The notes: generated by a model not told the origin, from the sequence alone. A stretch of 33,661 nucleotides of DNA from Thermoflexus sp. (GCF_034432235.1 NZ_DAOUCJ010000082.1:1-33661); one strand, 5' to 3'. Numbered from the stretch's first letter, positions 1 to 9,330 are shown. Made by a program: numbers and translations.

Positions 1-132
1 ATGTTTTAAAGATAAACTCCAGGCGACAGAACAAGGGGAGGGCGCGGACGGCCGCGTCCTCCCCCTCTTCCCTTCGAGGCGCCAGGATGGGAACCGGATG
101 GAATCCAGACCTTTCCGCGTAGGAGGCCGTCG

Positions 133-2685
133 ATGGCTCGCTCCCTTCCCCCTGAGGCCCTGCGTCGCACGGTGGATCCCCACCTCCTCCCTCTGCGCTC
201 CACCGAGGAGCTTCCGCCCCTCACGGGCCTGATCGGGCAGCCGCGGGCGGTGGCCGCCCTGGAGTTCGGCCTCGATATCCCCGATCAGGGCTTCAATATC
301 TACGTGGCCGGCCCCCCAGGGGTTGGCCGGATGACCGGCGTTCAGATGTTCCTGGAAGCCCGGGCCAAAGCCCAGCCTACACCCCCAGACTGGTGCTATG
401 TGTATAACTTCCAGGATCCTTCCCGTCCCCGCGCCCTCCGCCTGCCCCCCGGGAAAGGCCGTGAGCTGCGCCGCGATATGCAACGACTCGTCGAGGGGAT
501 CCGCCGCGAGATCCCCCGGGTGTTTGAGAGCGATGAATACAACGCCCGTCGGGAGGCGATCCTCAAAGAAGTCAACCAGCAGCGCGAGGAGATCCTCCAG
601 CGGCTGAACCAGCGCGCCAGGGCCCAGGAGATGATGGTGGAGGTGACCCCTATGGGGATCGCCGTGATCCCCCTCCTGGGCGGCCGTCCGATCACCGACC
701 AGCAGTTCGCCGCCCTGCCCCCGGCCATGCAGGAGCTGCTCCGCCGGCGCCGGGAGGCCTTCGAGGAGGAGGTGAAACAGGCCATCAAGGAGATCCGCCA
801 GCTGGAGCGGACGGCCCAGGAACGGCTGCGCCAGCTGAACCGCGAGGTCGCCCTCTTCGTCGTGGAAGGGCTGATGGACGATCTCTTCGAGAAATACCGG
901 GATCTCCCGGAGGTGCTCGCTTATCTCCAGGCGGTCCGGGATGACATGGTGGAGAACGCGGATCAGTTCCGCGGCCGGGAGGAGGGCCAGGCCCTTCCCT
1001 TCCCGCTCCCCCTGCCGGCCTTCGCGGACCTGGCGCTGCGCAAATACACCGTGAACGTCCTGGTGGATAACGCCGAGCAGCAGGGCGCGCCGGTCATCAT
1101 CGAGTGGAACCCGACCTTCCCCAACGTCTTCGGCCGCCTGGAGAAGGAGAGCCTGCTGGGAGTGCTGCACACCGATTTCACGCTGATCCGCGCGGGGGCC
1201 CTTCACCGGGCCAACGGCGGCTATCTGGTGCTGCCGGTGGAGGGCGTGCTCCTCAACCCCTTCGTCTGGGAAGGCCTGAAGCGCGCCCTGCGCCAGCGGG
1301 CCATCGAGATCGAGGAGCCCGGGGAGCGGATGGGCCTGATCACCACCCGCACCCTGGACCCGGAACCCATCCCCCTGAACGCCAAGGTCATCCTCATCGG
1401 CAGCCCCCTGCTTTATCACCTGCTCTACCTCTACGATGAGGAGTTCAGCGAGCTCTTTAAGGTGAAGGCGGATTTCGATATCGAGATGCCATGGGACGAG
1501 AACGGAATGCGGGATTACATCGCCCTGATCGGCACCCTGTGCCGGAAGGAAGGGCTGTGCCATCTGGATGCCGGGGCGGTGGCCCGGGTCATCGAATACG
1601 GAGGCCGGCTGGCGGAGGACCAGACCCGGCTCTCCACCCGGTTTGCGGAGATCGCCGATCTGGTGCGGGAAGCAACCTTCTGGGCCCGCAAGGCTGGCTC
1701 CTCCATCGTGACCGCCGAGCATGTCCGGCAGGCCCTGGAGGCCAAGATCTACCGCTCCAACCTCATCGAGGAGCGCATCCGCCAGCTGATCGCCGAGGGC
1801 ACCCTGTTGATCGACGTGGAGGGGGCCAAGGTCGGGCAGGTCAACGGCCTCTCCGTCCTCGATCTCGGCGACTACCGCTTCGGGCGGCCGAACCGGATCA
1901 CAGCCACGATCGCCCTGGGCCGGGAAGGGGTGATCGACATCGAGCGGGAAGCCCGGCTGGGCGGCCCCATTCACACGAAGGGCGTGCTGATCCTGAGCGG
2001 CTACCTCGCCTCCAAATACGCCCAGGATAAGCCTCTCACCCTCTCCGCCCGCCTCGTTTTCGAGCAGTCCTACTCCGGCGTGGAAGGGGATAGCGCCTCC
2101 TGCGCGGAGCTCTGCGCCCTGCTCTCCGCCCTGGCCGATGTCCCCATCCGCCAGGGGATCGCCATCACCGGCTCCATCAACCAGAAAGGGGAGCTGCAGG
2201 CCATCGGCGGAGTCAACGAGAAAATCGAGGGCTTTTACTACACGTGCAAGGTCAAAGGGCTCACCGGTGAGCAGGGCGTGATCATCCCCGAGGCCAATGT
2301 CCGCAACCTGATGCTCCGGGAGGAAGTCGTGGAGGCCGTCCGCGAGGGGAAGTTCCACATCTGGGCCGCCCGCACGGTGGACGAAGCCATCGAGATCCTG
2401 ACCGGTGTGCCCGCTGGGGAGCGGGGGCCCGACGGGAAGTATCCGGAGGGGACGATCAACGCGCGGGTGGATCAGCGGCTGCGGGAGATGGCCGAAACGC
2501 TGCAGCGCTTCGGCCGCGAGGAGCGCCCGGAACGGAAAGAGGCCGAGGCCCGAAAAAACGAAGAGGGATCCTCGAAGGGCGAATCCGACCGGCCGCTCCA
2601 GCGGCTCCCATCCGCGGATCCGACACGCCGCGGATTTCCATCGGATCTACCCGCCGAAGACCAGCAGGAGAGGCTTTCGCCCTGA
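133..2685 (+). CDS. Lon-family ATP-dependent protease (AAA_32/LonB-like)
   Basis: Predicted cytoplasmic ATP-dependent serine protease of 850 aa. The N-terminal part has a Walker A-like AGPPGVGRMTG segment (about residues 56-66), then a charged coiled-coil region (about 120-260) and an AAA-type core. The C-terminal quarter is a Lon protease domain. The nucleophile is Ser656 in GDSASCAEL, and the partner base is Lys697 in GGVNEKIEGF. The 41-residue spacing fits the Ser-Lys dyad of Lon. The architecture fits the AAA_32 plus Lon_C family, not classical LonA, because there is no LAN domain. Walker A has Arg-Met where Lys-Ser/Thr is usual (GVGRMTG), as commonly seen in this family, so ATP hydrolysis is not certain. 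The ATG start has AGGAGG six bases upstream (121-126). The C-terminal 60 residues are charged and low in complexity. Confidence 0.93.
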   Translation: MARSLPPEALRRTVDPHLLPLRSTEELPPLTGLIGQPRAVAALEFGLDIPDQGFNIYVAGPPGVGRMTGVQMFLEARAKAQPTPPDWCYVYNFQDPSRPRALRLPPGKGRELRRDMQRLVEGIRREIPRVFESDEYNARREAILKEVNQQREEILQRLNQRARAQEMMVEVTPMGIAVIPLLGGRPITDQQFAALPPAMQELLRRRREAFEEEVKQAIKEIRQLERTAQERLRQLNREVALFVVEGLMDDLFEKYRDLPEVLAYLQAVRDDMVENADQFRGREEGQALPFPLPLPAFADLALRKYTVNVLVDNAEQQGAPVIIEWNPTFPNVFGRLEKESLLGVLHTDFTLIRAGALHRANGGYLVLPVEGVLLNPFVWEGLKRALRQRAIEIEEPGERMGLITTRTLDPEPIPLNAKVILIGSPLLYHLLYLYDEEFSELFKVKADFDIEMPWDENGMRDYIALIGTLCRKEGLCHLDAGAVARVIEYGGRLAEDQTRLSTRFAEIADLVREATFWARKAGSSIVTAEHVRQALEAKIYRSNLIEERIRQLIAEGTLLIDVEGAKVGQVNGLSVLDLGDYRFGRPNRITATIALGREGVIDIEREARLGGPIHTKGVLILSGYLASKYAQDKPLTLSARLVFEQSYSGVEGDSASCAELCALLSALADVPIRQGIAITGSINQKGELQAIGGVNEKIEGFYYTCKVKGLTGEQGVIIPEANVRNLMLREEVVEAVREGKFHIWAARTVDEAIEILTGVPAGERGPDGKYPEGTINARVDQRLREMAETLQRFGREERPERKEAEARKNEEGSSKGESDRPLQRLPSADPTRRGFPSDLPAEDQQERLSP

Positions 2686-2755
2686 CTTCTCATCGCCGCT
2701 CAAGTAGAAGGTCCGGCGTGTTCGCTCTGAATCGTTCCATATAGGGGAAGCCTCC

Positions 2756-3244
2756 GTGAACAAAGCCGCGCTGATCCAGCGAATCCGGGAAGAGCGGGAA
2801 CGCCTTCTGAAAGCCCTCGAGGGGCTCACCCCGGAGGAGATGACCCGGGAGCCGGTGTTCGGGGAGTGGACGGTCAAAGACATCCTGGCCCACATCGCGG
2901 TGTGGCAGGGCCGTCTGATCACCGCCCTTTTCCAGCTGGAACAGGGGCGACGCCCCAAAGACCTGACCCTCTCCGAAGAGGAGGTGGATGCCCTGAACGA
3001 GCGTTTTTACCGGGAACAGAAGGATCGCCCTCTGGAGCGGGTGCTGGCCGATTTCCACGGAACCTATCAGCAACTGCTGAAGCGCCTGGAGCGCTTCTCC
3101 GACGAGGACCTCACCCGCCCCGGCCGGTTTCCAGGCGTCCCCGAGCCGCTCTGGAAGCTCATCGCTGCCGACACGTTGGAGCATGACGCCGAACACCGGG
3201 CGGATATCGAGCGATGGCGGGAGCGGAAACGGCTATGGGGATGA
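2756..3244 (+). CDS. DinB/DfsB-like four-helix bundle protein
   Basis: A 162-aa protein of the DinB superfamily, close in pattern to the ClbS/DfsB group. It is predicted to be a cytoplasmic four-helix bundle. Conserved features are the GEWTVKDILAHIAVWQ segment (helix 2, with a potential metal-binding His) and a C-terminal DTLEHDAEHRADIERW segment carrying two further His residues. These can form the three-His metal site typical of the superfamily. The biochemical role is unknown; ClbS relatives protect DNA or hydrolyse reactive metabolites, but that should not be assumed here. The start is GTG, supported by AGGGGA at 2743-2748. It follows the Lon-like gene by 70 bases and may be cotranscribed with it. 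Confidence 0.85.
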   Translation: MNKAALIQRIREERERLLKALEGLTPEEMTREPVFGEWTVKDILAHIAVWQGRLITALFQLEQGRRPKDLTLSEEEVDALNERFYREQKDRPLERVLADFHGTYQQLLKRLERFSDEDLTRPGRFPGVPEPLWKLIAADTLEHDAEHRADIERWRERKRLWG

Positions 3245-3252
3245 GAAGAAGC

Positions 3253-3618
3253 TTAGGCGCCTGGCCGCTCCTCCCTCTCCAGGTCGGATAGCATTTGTCG
3301 AAGCTTTGTTTTCAGAGCAGGCAAATTTTCCCGAACAATGGTCCATATGATGCCCACATCCACAGCGAAGTATTCGTGCACCACGATATTCCGGAATCCT
3401 ATCACCCGCCGCCAGGGGATGTCTGGGTAGCGTTCCCGGAGGGCTTCGGGGATCTGACGGGCTGCTTCGCCGATGATTTCGAGATTGCGCACGACAGCAT
3501 CCACTGTACGCTCATCTGCAGCAAACCCTTCCAGATCTAGCCCGGCTGTGTAACGTTCAATCCTGGCAATGCCCTCCAACATGTCTGCAACAAAGAGGCG
3601 CACATCCCGTTTAGACAT
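3253..3618 (-). CDS. hepT: HepT-like toxin (DUF86/HEPN RNase)
   Basis: A 121-aa HEPN-family protein of the DUF86 (HepT) group. The active-site RX4HXY motif is complete: Arg76, His81 and Tyr83 in FRNIVVHEYF. In characterised pairs HepT is an RNase toxin, and the cognate MntA neutralises it by adding AMP to the motif tyrosine. The gene lies directly downstream of the nucleotidyltransferase gene and overlaps it by 8 bases, the usual antitoxin-toxin order with translational coupling. Length is normal for the family and no disruption is visible, so the toxin is predicted to be active. Confidence 0.92.
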   Translation of the reverse strand: MSKRDVRLFVADMLEGIARIERYTAGLDLEGFAADERTVDAVVRNLEIIGEAARQIPEALRERYPDIPWRRVIGFRNIVVHEYFAVDVGIIWTIVRENLPALKTKLRQMLSDLEREERPGA

Positions 3619-3907
3619 GGATGATCTCCTCTTGCACGCTCTCCCACAGTCGGGGCTTACGTTGCAACGCTGCTTCAGTGATCAGATCTACCGGCACCCC
3701 AAGCAACGCTTCCAGATAATCGCGCAGATCCACAATTTCCCAGCCAATAGGCCGTTCGAAGGCCACCAAAATGTCCACATCGCTCAAAGGCGTGGCATCG
3801 CCACGGGCATAGGAGCCGAACACGGCCAGCCGCGCCACGCCGAAGCGCTCTCGCAGCTCGGCCTTGTGTTCGGCCAGCATGCGACGAATCTCCGCCAGGG
3901 TCTTCAT
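3611..3907 (-). CDS. mntA: MntA-like nucleotidyltransferase antitoxin
   Basis: A 98-aa minimal nucleotidyltransferase. The signature GSX10DXD is intact: Gly31-Ser32, then Asp43 and Asp45 in GSYARGDATPLSDVD. In the MntA/HepT system this enzyme transfers AMP from ATP to the toxin tyrosine. The gene is first in the pair, starts at an ATG and overlaps hepT by 8 bases. It should be transcribed from the 130-base gap that separates it from the nicotinate phosphoribosyltransferase gene. I see no clear promoter there. Confidence 0.92.
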   Translation of the reverse strand: MKTLAEIRRMLAEHKAELRERFGVARLAVFGSYARGDATPLSDVDILVAFERPIGWEIVDLRDYLEALLGVPVDLITEAALQRKPRLWESVQEEIIHV

Positions 3908-4041
3908 GGGCTCACCACCGGATGAGGGGTTTCACCAGCTTCCACGGAGGCTTTACCGGTCCACCATGGGTGCATCTTCAAACTCCACCAATGGGAGTGC
4001 CTGCTTTAAATTTTAGCGAGATGGAGGGGAGGGTGCGCATC

Positions 4042-5400
4042 TCAGCTTTCCCCCAGTTCGCCTTTCCGGGCGGCCAGGGTGTTAGCCAGGGCCTCCAGGG
4101 CCCGGCTGAGGCGCACCGGATAGCGGGGAGCATCCCGCAGCGCTTTATACGGCTCGGGCAGCCGCCGGAATGCCTCCTGAAACCGCTCGCGGATCTCCGC
4201 CAGGGTGGGATGAGGCCGAAGCAAGCGTCCTCCCTCCATCACCCTCTCCAGCAGCGGAACGCCTCCCTCCACCTGCTCCTCCCGAAGGGCCAGGACGTCC
4301 TCCCGCATCTGACCGTTTTCCTCATAGAACCGGAAGACCTGCTTCGGGCCGGGGAGAGACGCCTTGCCGGGGCTGAGTTTTAACGCCGGGCGATCCTCAT
4401 AGGCCACCAGCTTGTAAGCCATATCCAGCCACGGCCAATCCTCCGAGACCCCCATCCGGGTTCCCACGCCGAAGGCGTCGATGGGCGCCCCGGCGCGCAC
4501 CAGCTCGTCGATGCGATATTCATCCAGGCCTCCACTGGCCAGGATCCGAACCTCCGGCAGTCCGGCCTCATCCAGGATGCGACGCACCTCGCGGCTCAGG
4601 GCGAGCAGATCCCCGCTGTCCAGACGGACGCCGATCAGGCGTCGGCCCTTCTGTTTCATCTCCAGCGCCACCCGCGCCGCCCGGCGGGCGCCCTCCAGGG
4701 TGTTGTAGGTGTCGATCAGGAAGATCGAGCGCTCCGGGAACGTCTCGGCGAAGGCCCGGAAGGCCTCCTCCTCGCCGGGAAAGGCCATGATGAACGAGTG
4801 GGCCATCGTCCCGGTGATCGGTATGCCATAGAGCTTGCCGGCCAGGACATTGCTGGTGGCCTGGAATCCGACCATGTAAGAACAGCGGGCCACCTTCAAG
4901 CCGGCATCGACCCCATGGGTCCGGCGCAGGGCGAAATCCACCACGCCGCGACCTCGCGCGGCGACGATGCAGCGGGCGGCCTTGGTGGCGATCATCGTCT
5001 GCAGGTGAATCTGATTGATCACATAGGTCTCGGCGATCTGGGCCTGGATGATCGGGGCGGTGATCTCCAGGATGGGCTCATTGGCGAACACCAGCGTCCC
5101 CTCGGGGACCGCCCACACCTCTCCGGTGAAGCGAAGGGTGGCCAGGTAATCCAGGAAGGGACGGGAGAAGATCCCGGTGGATTCCAGATAGGCCAGGGCC
5201 TCTGGGGGGAAATGGAAATCCTCCAGAAAACGCAGCACGTCCTCCAGCCCGGCGGCCACCAGAAATCCCCGTTCAGGGGGAAGATCGCGCACGAACAGGC
5301 TGAACGTGGCCTGACCCGTGACGCCATGGGCCCAGTAGGCCTGGGCCATGGTCAGCTCATAAAGATCCGTGATCAGAATGCGGTCTTCCGGTTTCACCAT
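4042..5400 (-). CDS. pncB: Nicotinate phosphoribosyltransferase
   Basis: 452 aa. Converts nicotinate and PRPP to nicotinate mononucleotide in NAD salvage, in the cytoplasm. The N-terminus DLYELTMAQAYW is the family hallmark. It is followed by FALRRTHG, the GTMAHSFI block (a conserved His region of the family), DTYNTLEGAR and VRLDSGDL, which build the phosphoribosyl-binding barrel. The C-terminal block GGLDEYRI and GVGTRMG is also typical. The open frame extends 67 codons further upstream, but that part overlaps serA, and GGAG sits about 6-10 bases before the ATG at 5400, so I use this start. It follows serA by 53 bases and is probably the last gene of the serine operon. Confidence 0.93.
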   Translation of the reverse strand: MVKPEDRILITDLYELTMAQAYWAHGVTGQATFSLFVRDLPPERGFLVAAGLEDVLRFLEDFHFPPEALAYLESTGIFSRPFLDYLATLRFTGEVWAVPEGTLVFANEPILEITAPIIQAQIAETYVINQIHLQTMIATKAARCIVAARGRGVVDFALRRTHGVDAGLKVARCSYMVGFQATSNVLAGKLYGIPITGTMAHSFIMAFPGEEEAFRAFAETFPERSIFLIDTYNTLEGARRAARVALEMKQKGRRLIGVRLDSGDLLALSREVRRILDEAGLPEVRILASGGLDEYRIDELVRAGAPIDAFGVGTRMGVSEDWPWLDMAYKLVAYEDRPALKLSPGKASLPGPKQVFRFYEENGQMREDVLALREEQVEGGVPLLERVMEGGRLLRPHPTLAEIRERFQEAFRRLPEPYKALRDAPRYPVRLSRALEALANTLAARKGELGES

Positions 5401-5453
5401 CGCAGGCTCCACCTTCTGAAATGGGGGCACGCAGCGTTCGATCCTGAGGAGAA

Positions 5454-7061
5454 TCAGATGATTTCCGGCAAAAACGCCTGGCGCACGTCCTCGACCTCCG
5501 GCATCGCCCGCAGGGCTTCCAGAACCTCGGGAGGAGCGGGGGTGTCCAGATTGATGAAAGAAAGGGCCGTGCCTCCCGGCCGATCCCGGCCCAGGCGCCA
5601 TTCCGCGATATTGATCCCGTGCTGCCCCAGCAGCGTCCCCACGCGGCCGATCACGCCGGGCACATCCCGGCTGCGCATGAAGAGCACCGCCCCGCGGGGC
5701 AGGGCCTCCATCGGGAAATCATCCACCTGGACGATGCGCGGTTCCCCCGCGAACAGCGCGCCCACGACCAGTCGGGTTTCCCGGGTGGAAAAAACCCGAC
5801 ATGCGATGGCCTGCGCGTAGGCTCCCAGGATCGGCTGGGCCGCCTCTGCGATCTGGATCCCTCGCTCCTGGGCCAGGAGGGGCGCGTTTACAAAGGTGAC
5901 CTCATCCCCCAGGATCGGCGTGAGGAGACCTTTGAGGAAGGCCACCCCCAGAGGGCGAAGGGCTGCTCGTAGCTCCTCTCCGCGCACATCGATCTCGGCC
6001 CGATGGATACGCCCGCGGATCAGCTGCATCTGCAGGCGCCCGATCACCTCGGCGAGGCGCATGAACGGCGCCAGCGCGCGATAATCGGCCCCCTCGGGGA
6101 AAGGCAGGTTCACCACGTTCCGGTAATCCCGTCCTCGCAGCGCATCCAGCACCTGCTGGACGATCTGACGGCTGATCAGGCGCTGGGCCTCCCGGGTGCT
6201 GCCCCCCAGATGGGGCACAGCCACCACGCGTTCATGGGCGATCAGGGCCTGCAGGATCGGAGAGCGGGGCGGCTCCTCGCTGAAGGTATCCAGGGCGGCA
6301 CCGGCCACCCGGCCGCTGTTCAGCGCCTCCAGGAGGGCTTCCTCATCCACCACCGCGCCCCGCGCGGTGTTCACCAGGTAAACCCCAGGCTTCATCTTCT
6401 CAAAGGCCTGGCGGTTGATCAGATGATGCGTTTCACGGGTCAGGGGAACATGGAGGCTGATCACGTCCGCCCGGGCGAAGAGTTCCTCCAGGTCCGGGAC
6501 CAGCTCGATCTGCAGGGCGGCGGCCCGCTCCTCCGGGATGTAGGGATCGAAGGCCATCACGTGCATCTCGAAGGCCCGGGCCCGGCGGGCCACCTCCGCC
6601 CCAATCCGCCCCAGGCCCACCAGGCCGAGGGTTTTGCCCGCGAGCTGGGCGCCGAGGAAACGCTCCCGTTCCCATCGCCCCTCCCGCAATGAAAGCCAGG
6701 CCGGCGGGATCTTCCGCACGAGGGCCAGGAGCAGAGCGAACGTGTGCTCGGCCACCGCGATCGTGCTGGCCCCCGGGGTGTTCATCACCAGGATCCCCCG
6801 CCGGGTGGCGGCCTCCAGATCGATGTTGTCCACCCCGATGCCGGCGCGGGCGATCACCCGCAGCCGCTCCGCCTGCTCCAGGATCCCGGAATCCAGCCGC
6901 ACGCCGCTGCGCACGATCAGGGCATCGCACGTCCGAACCAGCTCCTGCAACTTTTCCGGGGAGGGTCGCCGGGCCTCCACCACCTCCACCTCAGGATCCT
7001 CCCGCAGCAGGGCGAACCCCTCTTCATCCAGAGGGTCGGTCAGCCCGATCCGCCAGCCCAT
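5454..7061 (-). CDS. serA: D-3-phosphoglycerate dehydrogenase
   Basis: 535 aa, the long form of SerA. Oxidises 3-phosphoglycerate to 3-phosphohydroxypyruvate with NAD, the first step of serine synthesis. The order is substrate-binding domain, NAD-binding Rossmann domain (GLVGLGRIG at about residue 147), catalytic Arg in NTARGAVVDEEAL, catalytic His in VPHLGGSTREA, an intervening ASB-like domain (about 320-450), and a C-terminal ACT domain (RDVPGVIGRVGTLLGQHGIN) that commonly binds serine for feedback control. The open frame runs 22 codons further upstream, but the ATG at 7061 has GGGAGG just before it. It lies 52 bases after the aminotransferase gene that should use its product. Confidence 0.96.
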   Translation of the reverse strand: MGWRIGLTDPLDEEGFALLREDPEVEVVEARRPSPEKLQELVRTCDALIVRSGVRLDSGILEQAERLRVIARAGIGVDNIDLEAATRRGILVMNTPGASTIAVAEHTFALLLALVRKIPPAWLSLREGRWERERFLGAQLAGKTLGLVGLGRIGAEVARRARAFEMHVMAFDPYIPEERAAALQIELVPDLEELFARADVISLHVPLTRETHHLINRQAFEKMKPGVYLVNTARGAVVDEEALLEALNSGRVAGAALDTFSEEPPRSPILQALIAHERVVAVPHLGGSTREAQRLISRQIVQQVLDALRGRDYRNVVNLPFPEGADYRALAPFMRLAEVIGRLQMQLIRGRIHRAEIDVRGEELRAALRPLGVAFLKGLLTPILGDEVTFVNAPLLAQERGIQIAEAAQPILGAYAQAIACRVFSTRETRLVVGALFAGEPRIVQVDDFPMEALPRGAVLFMRSRDVPGVIGRVGTLLGQHGINIAEWRLGRDRPGGTALSFINLDTPAPPEVLEALRAMPEVEDVRQAFLPEII

Positions 7062-7113
7062 AGGTGAACCTCCCGGCTGATGCGAACGAGGTTTTCCGTC
7101 AGGGTTCCATGCC

Positions 7114-8196
7114 TCATTTATGGGCATCGAGCCACTCCTCGATGTCGGCGAGCAGCGCCTCGATGTGGTGAGGCTGGATCTCTCCCATATGGGCGATGCG
7201 AAAGGTCTTCCCCTTCAAAGGGCCATATCCGGAGGAGATCACCTTCCCTCGAGACCGCAGGAATTCATTTAATGCGCTCACATCGATGCCCCGGGTATTG
7301 GCCACACATGTCAGCGTCCACGAGCGATAGCCGTCCTCGGCGAAGAGGCCGAAGCGTTCCATCGCCCACGCCTGGACGCGCTCGGCCATCCGGCGATGGC
7401 GCTCCCAGCGGGCTTCCAGCCCTTCCTCCAGGATACGCGCAAACTGGAGATCGGCTGCATAGAGCAGGGAGATGGCCGGCGTGGCCGGGGTCTCCCCTCG
7501 ATCCGCGTAGCGAACCAGGGTGAGCAGGTCGAAGTAATAGCCTCGATGGGGGACTTCCTTCGCCTTCTCCAGCGCCCGCTCAGAGACCGCGCAGAAGGCC
7601 AGCCCGGGCGGCAGGGCCAGGCATTTCTGCGAGGAAGTGAGCACGAAGTCCAGACCCCAGGCATCGGTCTCCAGCGGAGCCCCGCCCAGCGAGGAGACCG
7701 CATCCACCAGGATCAGCACCTCGGGGAAGGTCTGGCGCACCGCCCCGGCGATCTCCCGGAGCGGGTTCATCACCCCGGTGGAGGTCTCGTTGTGCACCAG
7801 GGTGATCGCCTCGACATCCGGATGATCCTCCAGCGCCGCCACCACCTGCTCGGGGCGGATCCCCTTTCCCCATTCGATGGAGACCGGAACGGCCTCTTTG
7901 CCGTTGGCCAGGGCGACCTGATACCAGCGCTCTCCGAAGGCGCCATTGATCAGGCACAACACCTTGCGGCGCACCAGGTTGCGCACGGCGGCCTCCCATA
8001 GACCGGTGCCCGAAGCGGCGATGAAGAAGACCCGTCCGCGAGTGCGGAAGATGGCCTGCAGGCGGGGGAGGATCCGCTCGAAGAGAGCTGTGAACTCCCG
8101 GCTCCGGTGGCCGATCATCGGCCGGGCCTGAGCCCGCGCGATCTCCTCCGGAACGTAGGTGGGGCCTGGGATGAACAGCATGGGAGCCTGCTCCAT
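7114..8196 (-). CDS. Class V aminotransferase, likely phosphoserine aminotransferase
   Basis: 360 aa PLP-dependent enzyme of the alanine-glyoxylate/serine-pyruvate aminotransferase group. Visible motifs are the N-terminal FIPGPTYVPEEI, the cofactor-contacting VDAVSSLGG, and the PLP lysine in TSSQKCLALPPG. By sequence style alone the annotation would be alanine-glyoxylate aminotransferase. Its place between a SerB-like phosphatase and serA makes conversion of phosphohydroxypyruvate to phosphoserine the more likely job, replacing canonical SerC. That substrate is inferred from context. The ATG at 8196 is chosen over a long upstream extension because GGGAGG precedes it and the extension overlaps the phosphatase gene. 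Confidence 0.9.
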   Translation of the reverse strand: MEQAPMLFIPGPTYVPEEIARAQARPMIGHRSREFTALFERILPRLQAIFRTRGRVFFIAASGTGLWEAAVRNLVRRKVLCLINGAFGERWYQVALANGKEAVPVSIEWGKGIRPEQVVAALEDHPDVEAITLVHNETSTGVMNPLREIAGAVRQTFPEVLILVDAVSSLGGAPLETDAWGLDFVLTSSQKCLALPPGLAFCAVSERALEKAKEVPHRGYYFDLLTLVRYADRGETPATPAISLLYAADLQFARILEEGLEARWERHRRMAERVQAWAMERFGLFAEDGYRSWTLTCVANTRGIDVSALNEFLRSRGKVISSGYGPLKGKTFRIAHMGEIQPHHIEALLADIEEWLDAHK

Positions 8197-8245
8197 CGCA
8201 CACGCCTCCCGAGAGGTTAAAGGGGAACATGGAGGGCCATCGGCC

Positions 8246-9079
8246 TCAGGGCATGCTCGCCCATGCCCGCAGGAACCGCTCGTGGCGCTCGGGATCCCGA
8301 AAGCGCGCCCGCCCATCCCGGAACGCTTGCAATCCCTCGCGGAGCACGGCCTCGGCCGGCGTGCCCTGCAGCCGGCGCGCCCGCTCCGGCGAGAGGGCCA
8401 GCGGGAGAACCGGCGCGAGGCGATCGCAGGCGATATAGACATCGGCGGATTCGGCGATCGCAGGTCGGTGGAACACCCCACCGAACCCGACGAAGAGATG
8501 AACCATGGGGCGGGCAAGGAGATCGGTCGCACCGTCCCCCACCAGCATCAGCCGTCGGCCCGGGGCCCGAAACCCCGAGAGGAGACGTGCTTTGCCATCC
8601 TGATGGAGAAGCGGAGAGGGCTCCACCCCGGCCACCGGTCCTTCCTCCCCCTGCCACCATGCGCCGGCGAACGGATCATAGCGGACGCGAACCGCGTGGA
8701 CGCGCTGGGGAGGGATCCCCAGAAGCCATCCCAGCCCTCGCACCGCCTCCTCCAGTCCGCTGCTCAGGAGATGAACAGCGATCCCACCGACATGGAGGGC
8801 CTGAAGGACCTGAGGGGCGTCGGGGATCAGGTTCTCCCGGTAAATCCGGACCAGGCGGCGGATCTCCGCCCGGGTGGGACGGATCAGGGCGAGGCGCTGC
8901 TCATACACCGCCTCCAGAGGCAGACGGCCCGCCATGGCGGCTTCCGTAAGGGCCGCCACGATCGCCTCCTGGCCCCGCAGCCGGGCCAGCTCCACGATCC
9001 CCTCCACCCGCACCAGGGTCCCATCGCAATCCAGAAAAACATGGGTGCACGAAACCCAGCGCGCCGGCCCCTCCCTCAT
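8246..9079 (-). CDS. HAD-IB phosphatase, likely phosphoserine phosphatase (SerB-like)
   Basis: 277 aa member of the HAD superfamily. Motif I is FLDCDGTLV (nucleophile Asp), motif II is LLSSG, and motif III/IV is VGDGATDLLA. The helical cap between motifs I and II resembles phosphoserine phosphatases. Predicted reaction: phosphoserine to serine plus phosphate, the last step of the pathway encoded by the two genes downstream. The C-terminal 60 residues after the HAD core are longer than in classic SerB. The start is the ATG at 9079 with AGGGGA and GGAG just upstream, and a TATAAT lies 30 bases before it. It is the first gene of the serine operon, 49 bases before the aminotransferase. Confidence 0.85.
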   Translation of the reverse strand: MREGPARWVSCTHVFLDCDGTLVRVEGIVELARLRGQEAIVAALTEAAMAGRLPLEAVYEQRLALIRPTRAEIRRLVRIYRENLIPDAPQVLQALHVGGIAVHLLSSGLEEAVRGLGWLLGIPPQRVHAVRVRYDPFAGAWWQGEEGPVAGVEPSPLLHQDGKARLLSGFRAPGRRLMLVGDGATDLLARPMVHLFVGFGGVFHRPAIAESADVYIACDRLAPVLPLALSPERARRLQGTPAEAVLREGLQAFRDGRARFRDPERHERFLRAWASMP

Positions 9080-9108
9080 TCCCCTGGCTCCGTGAAAGAT
9101 TTCCCAAG

Positions 9109-9114
9109 ATTATA
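9109..9114 (-). promoter_or_regulatory. Candidate -10 box of the serine operon
   Basis: On the minus strand these bases read TATAAT, a perfect sigma-70 -10 hexamer. It lies about 30 bases before the ATG of the SerB-like gene, giving a leader near 20 nt. No good -35 is seen at 16-18 bp, so the call rests on the -10 and its position. Confidence 0.45.
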
Positions 9115-9330
9115 CCGCAAGTCGCAAATCGATGGGGTTGTTGCCGCAAGCTTCGCTATGGGGCGGTTGTCTCCTCCCCTCCTGGCTCCTCAGGTGATGG
9201 GGAGGAGAGAGGAAAAGAGATGAAGGGGTTCGCTGGAAATCCAGATTGTGAGGTAGAGTAAAAGTAAACATAGAAACTCATGTCCTGCGGATTTCTGCGC
9301 TTCTTCTCCCCCATCGGAAGGAGGTTGATG

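Noticed and set aside
4798..5820. 340-aa open frame on the plus strand
   Set aside because: Antisense to pncB and the end of serA, both well supported.
8159..9223. 354-aa open frame on the plus strand
   Set aside because: Antisense to the clear SerB-like phosphatase; composition is that of a shadow frame.
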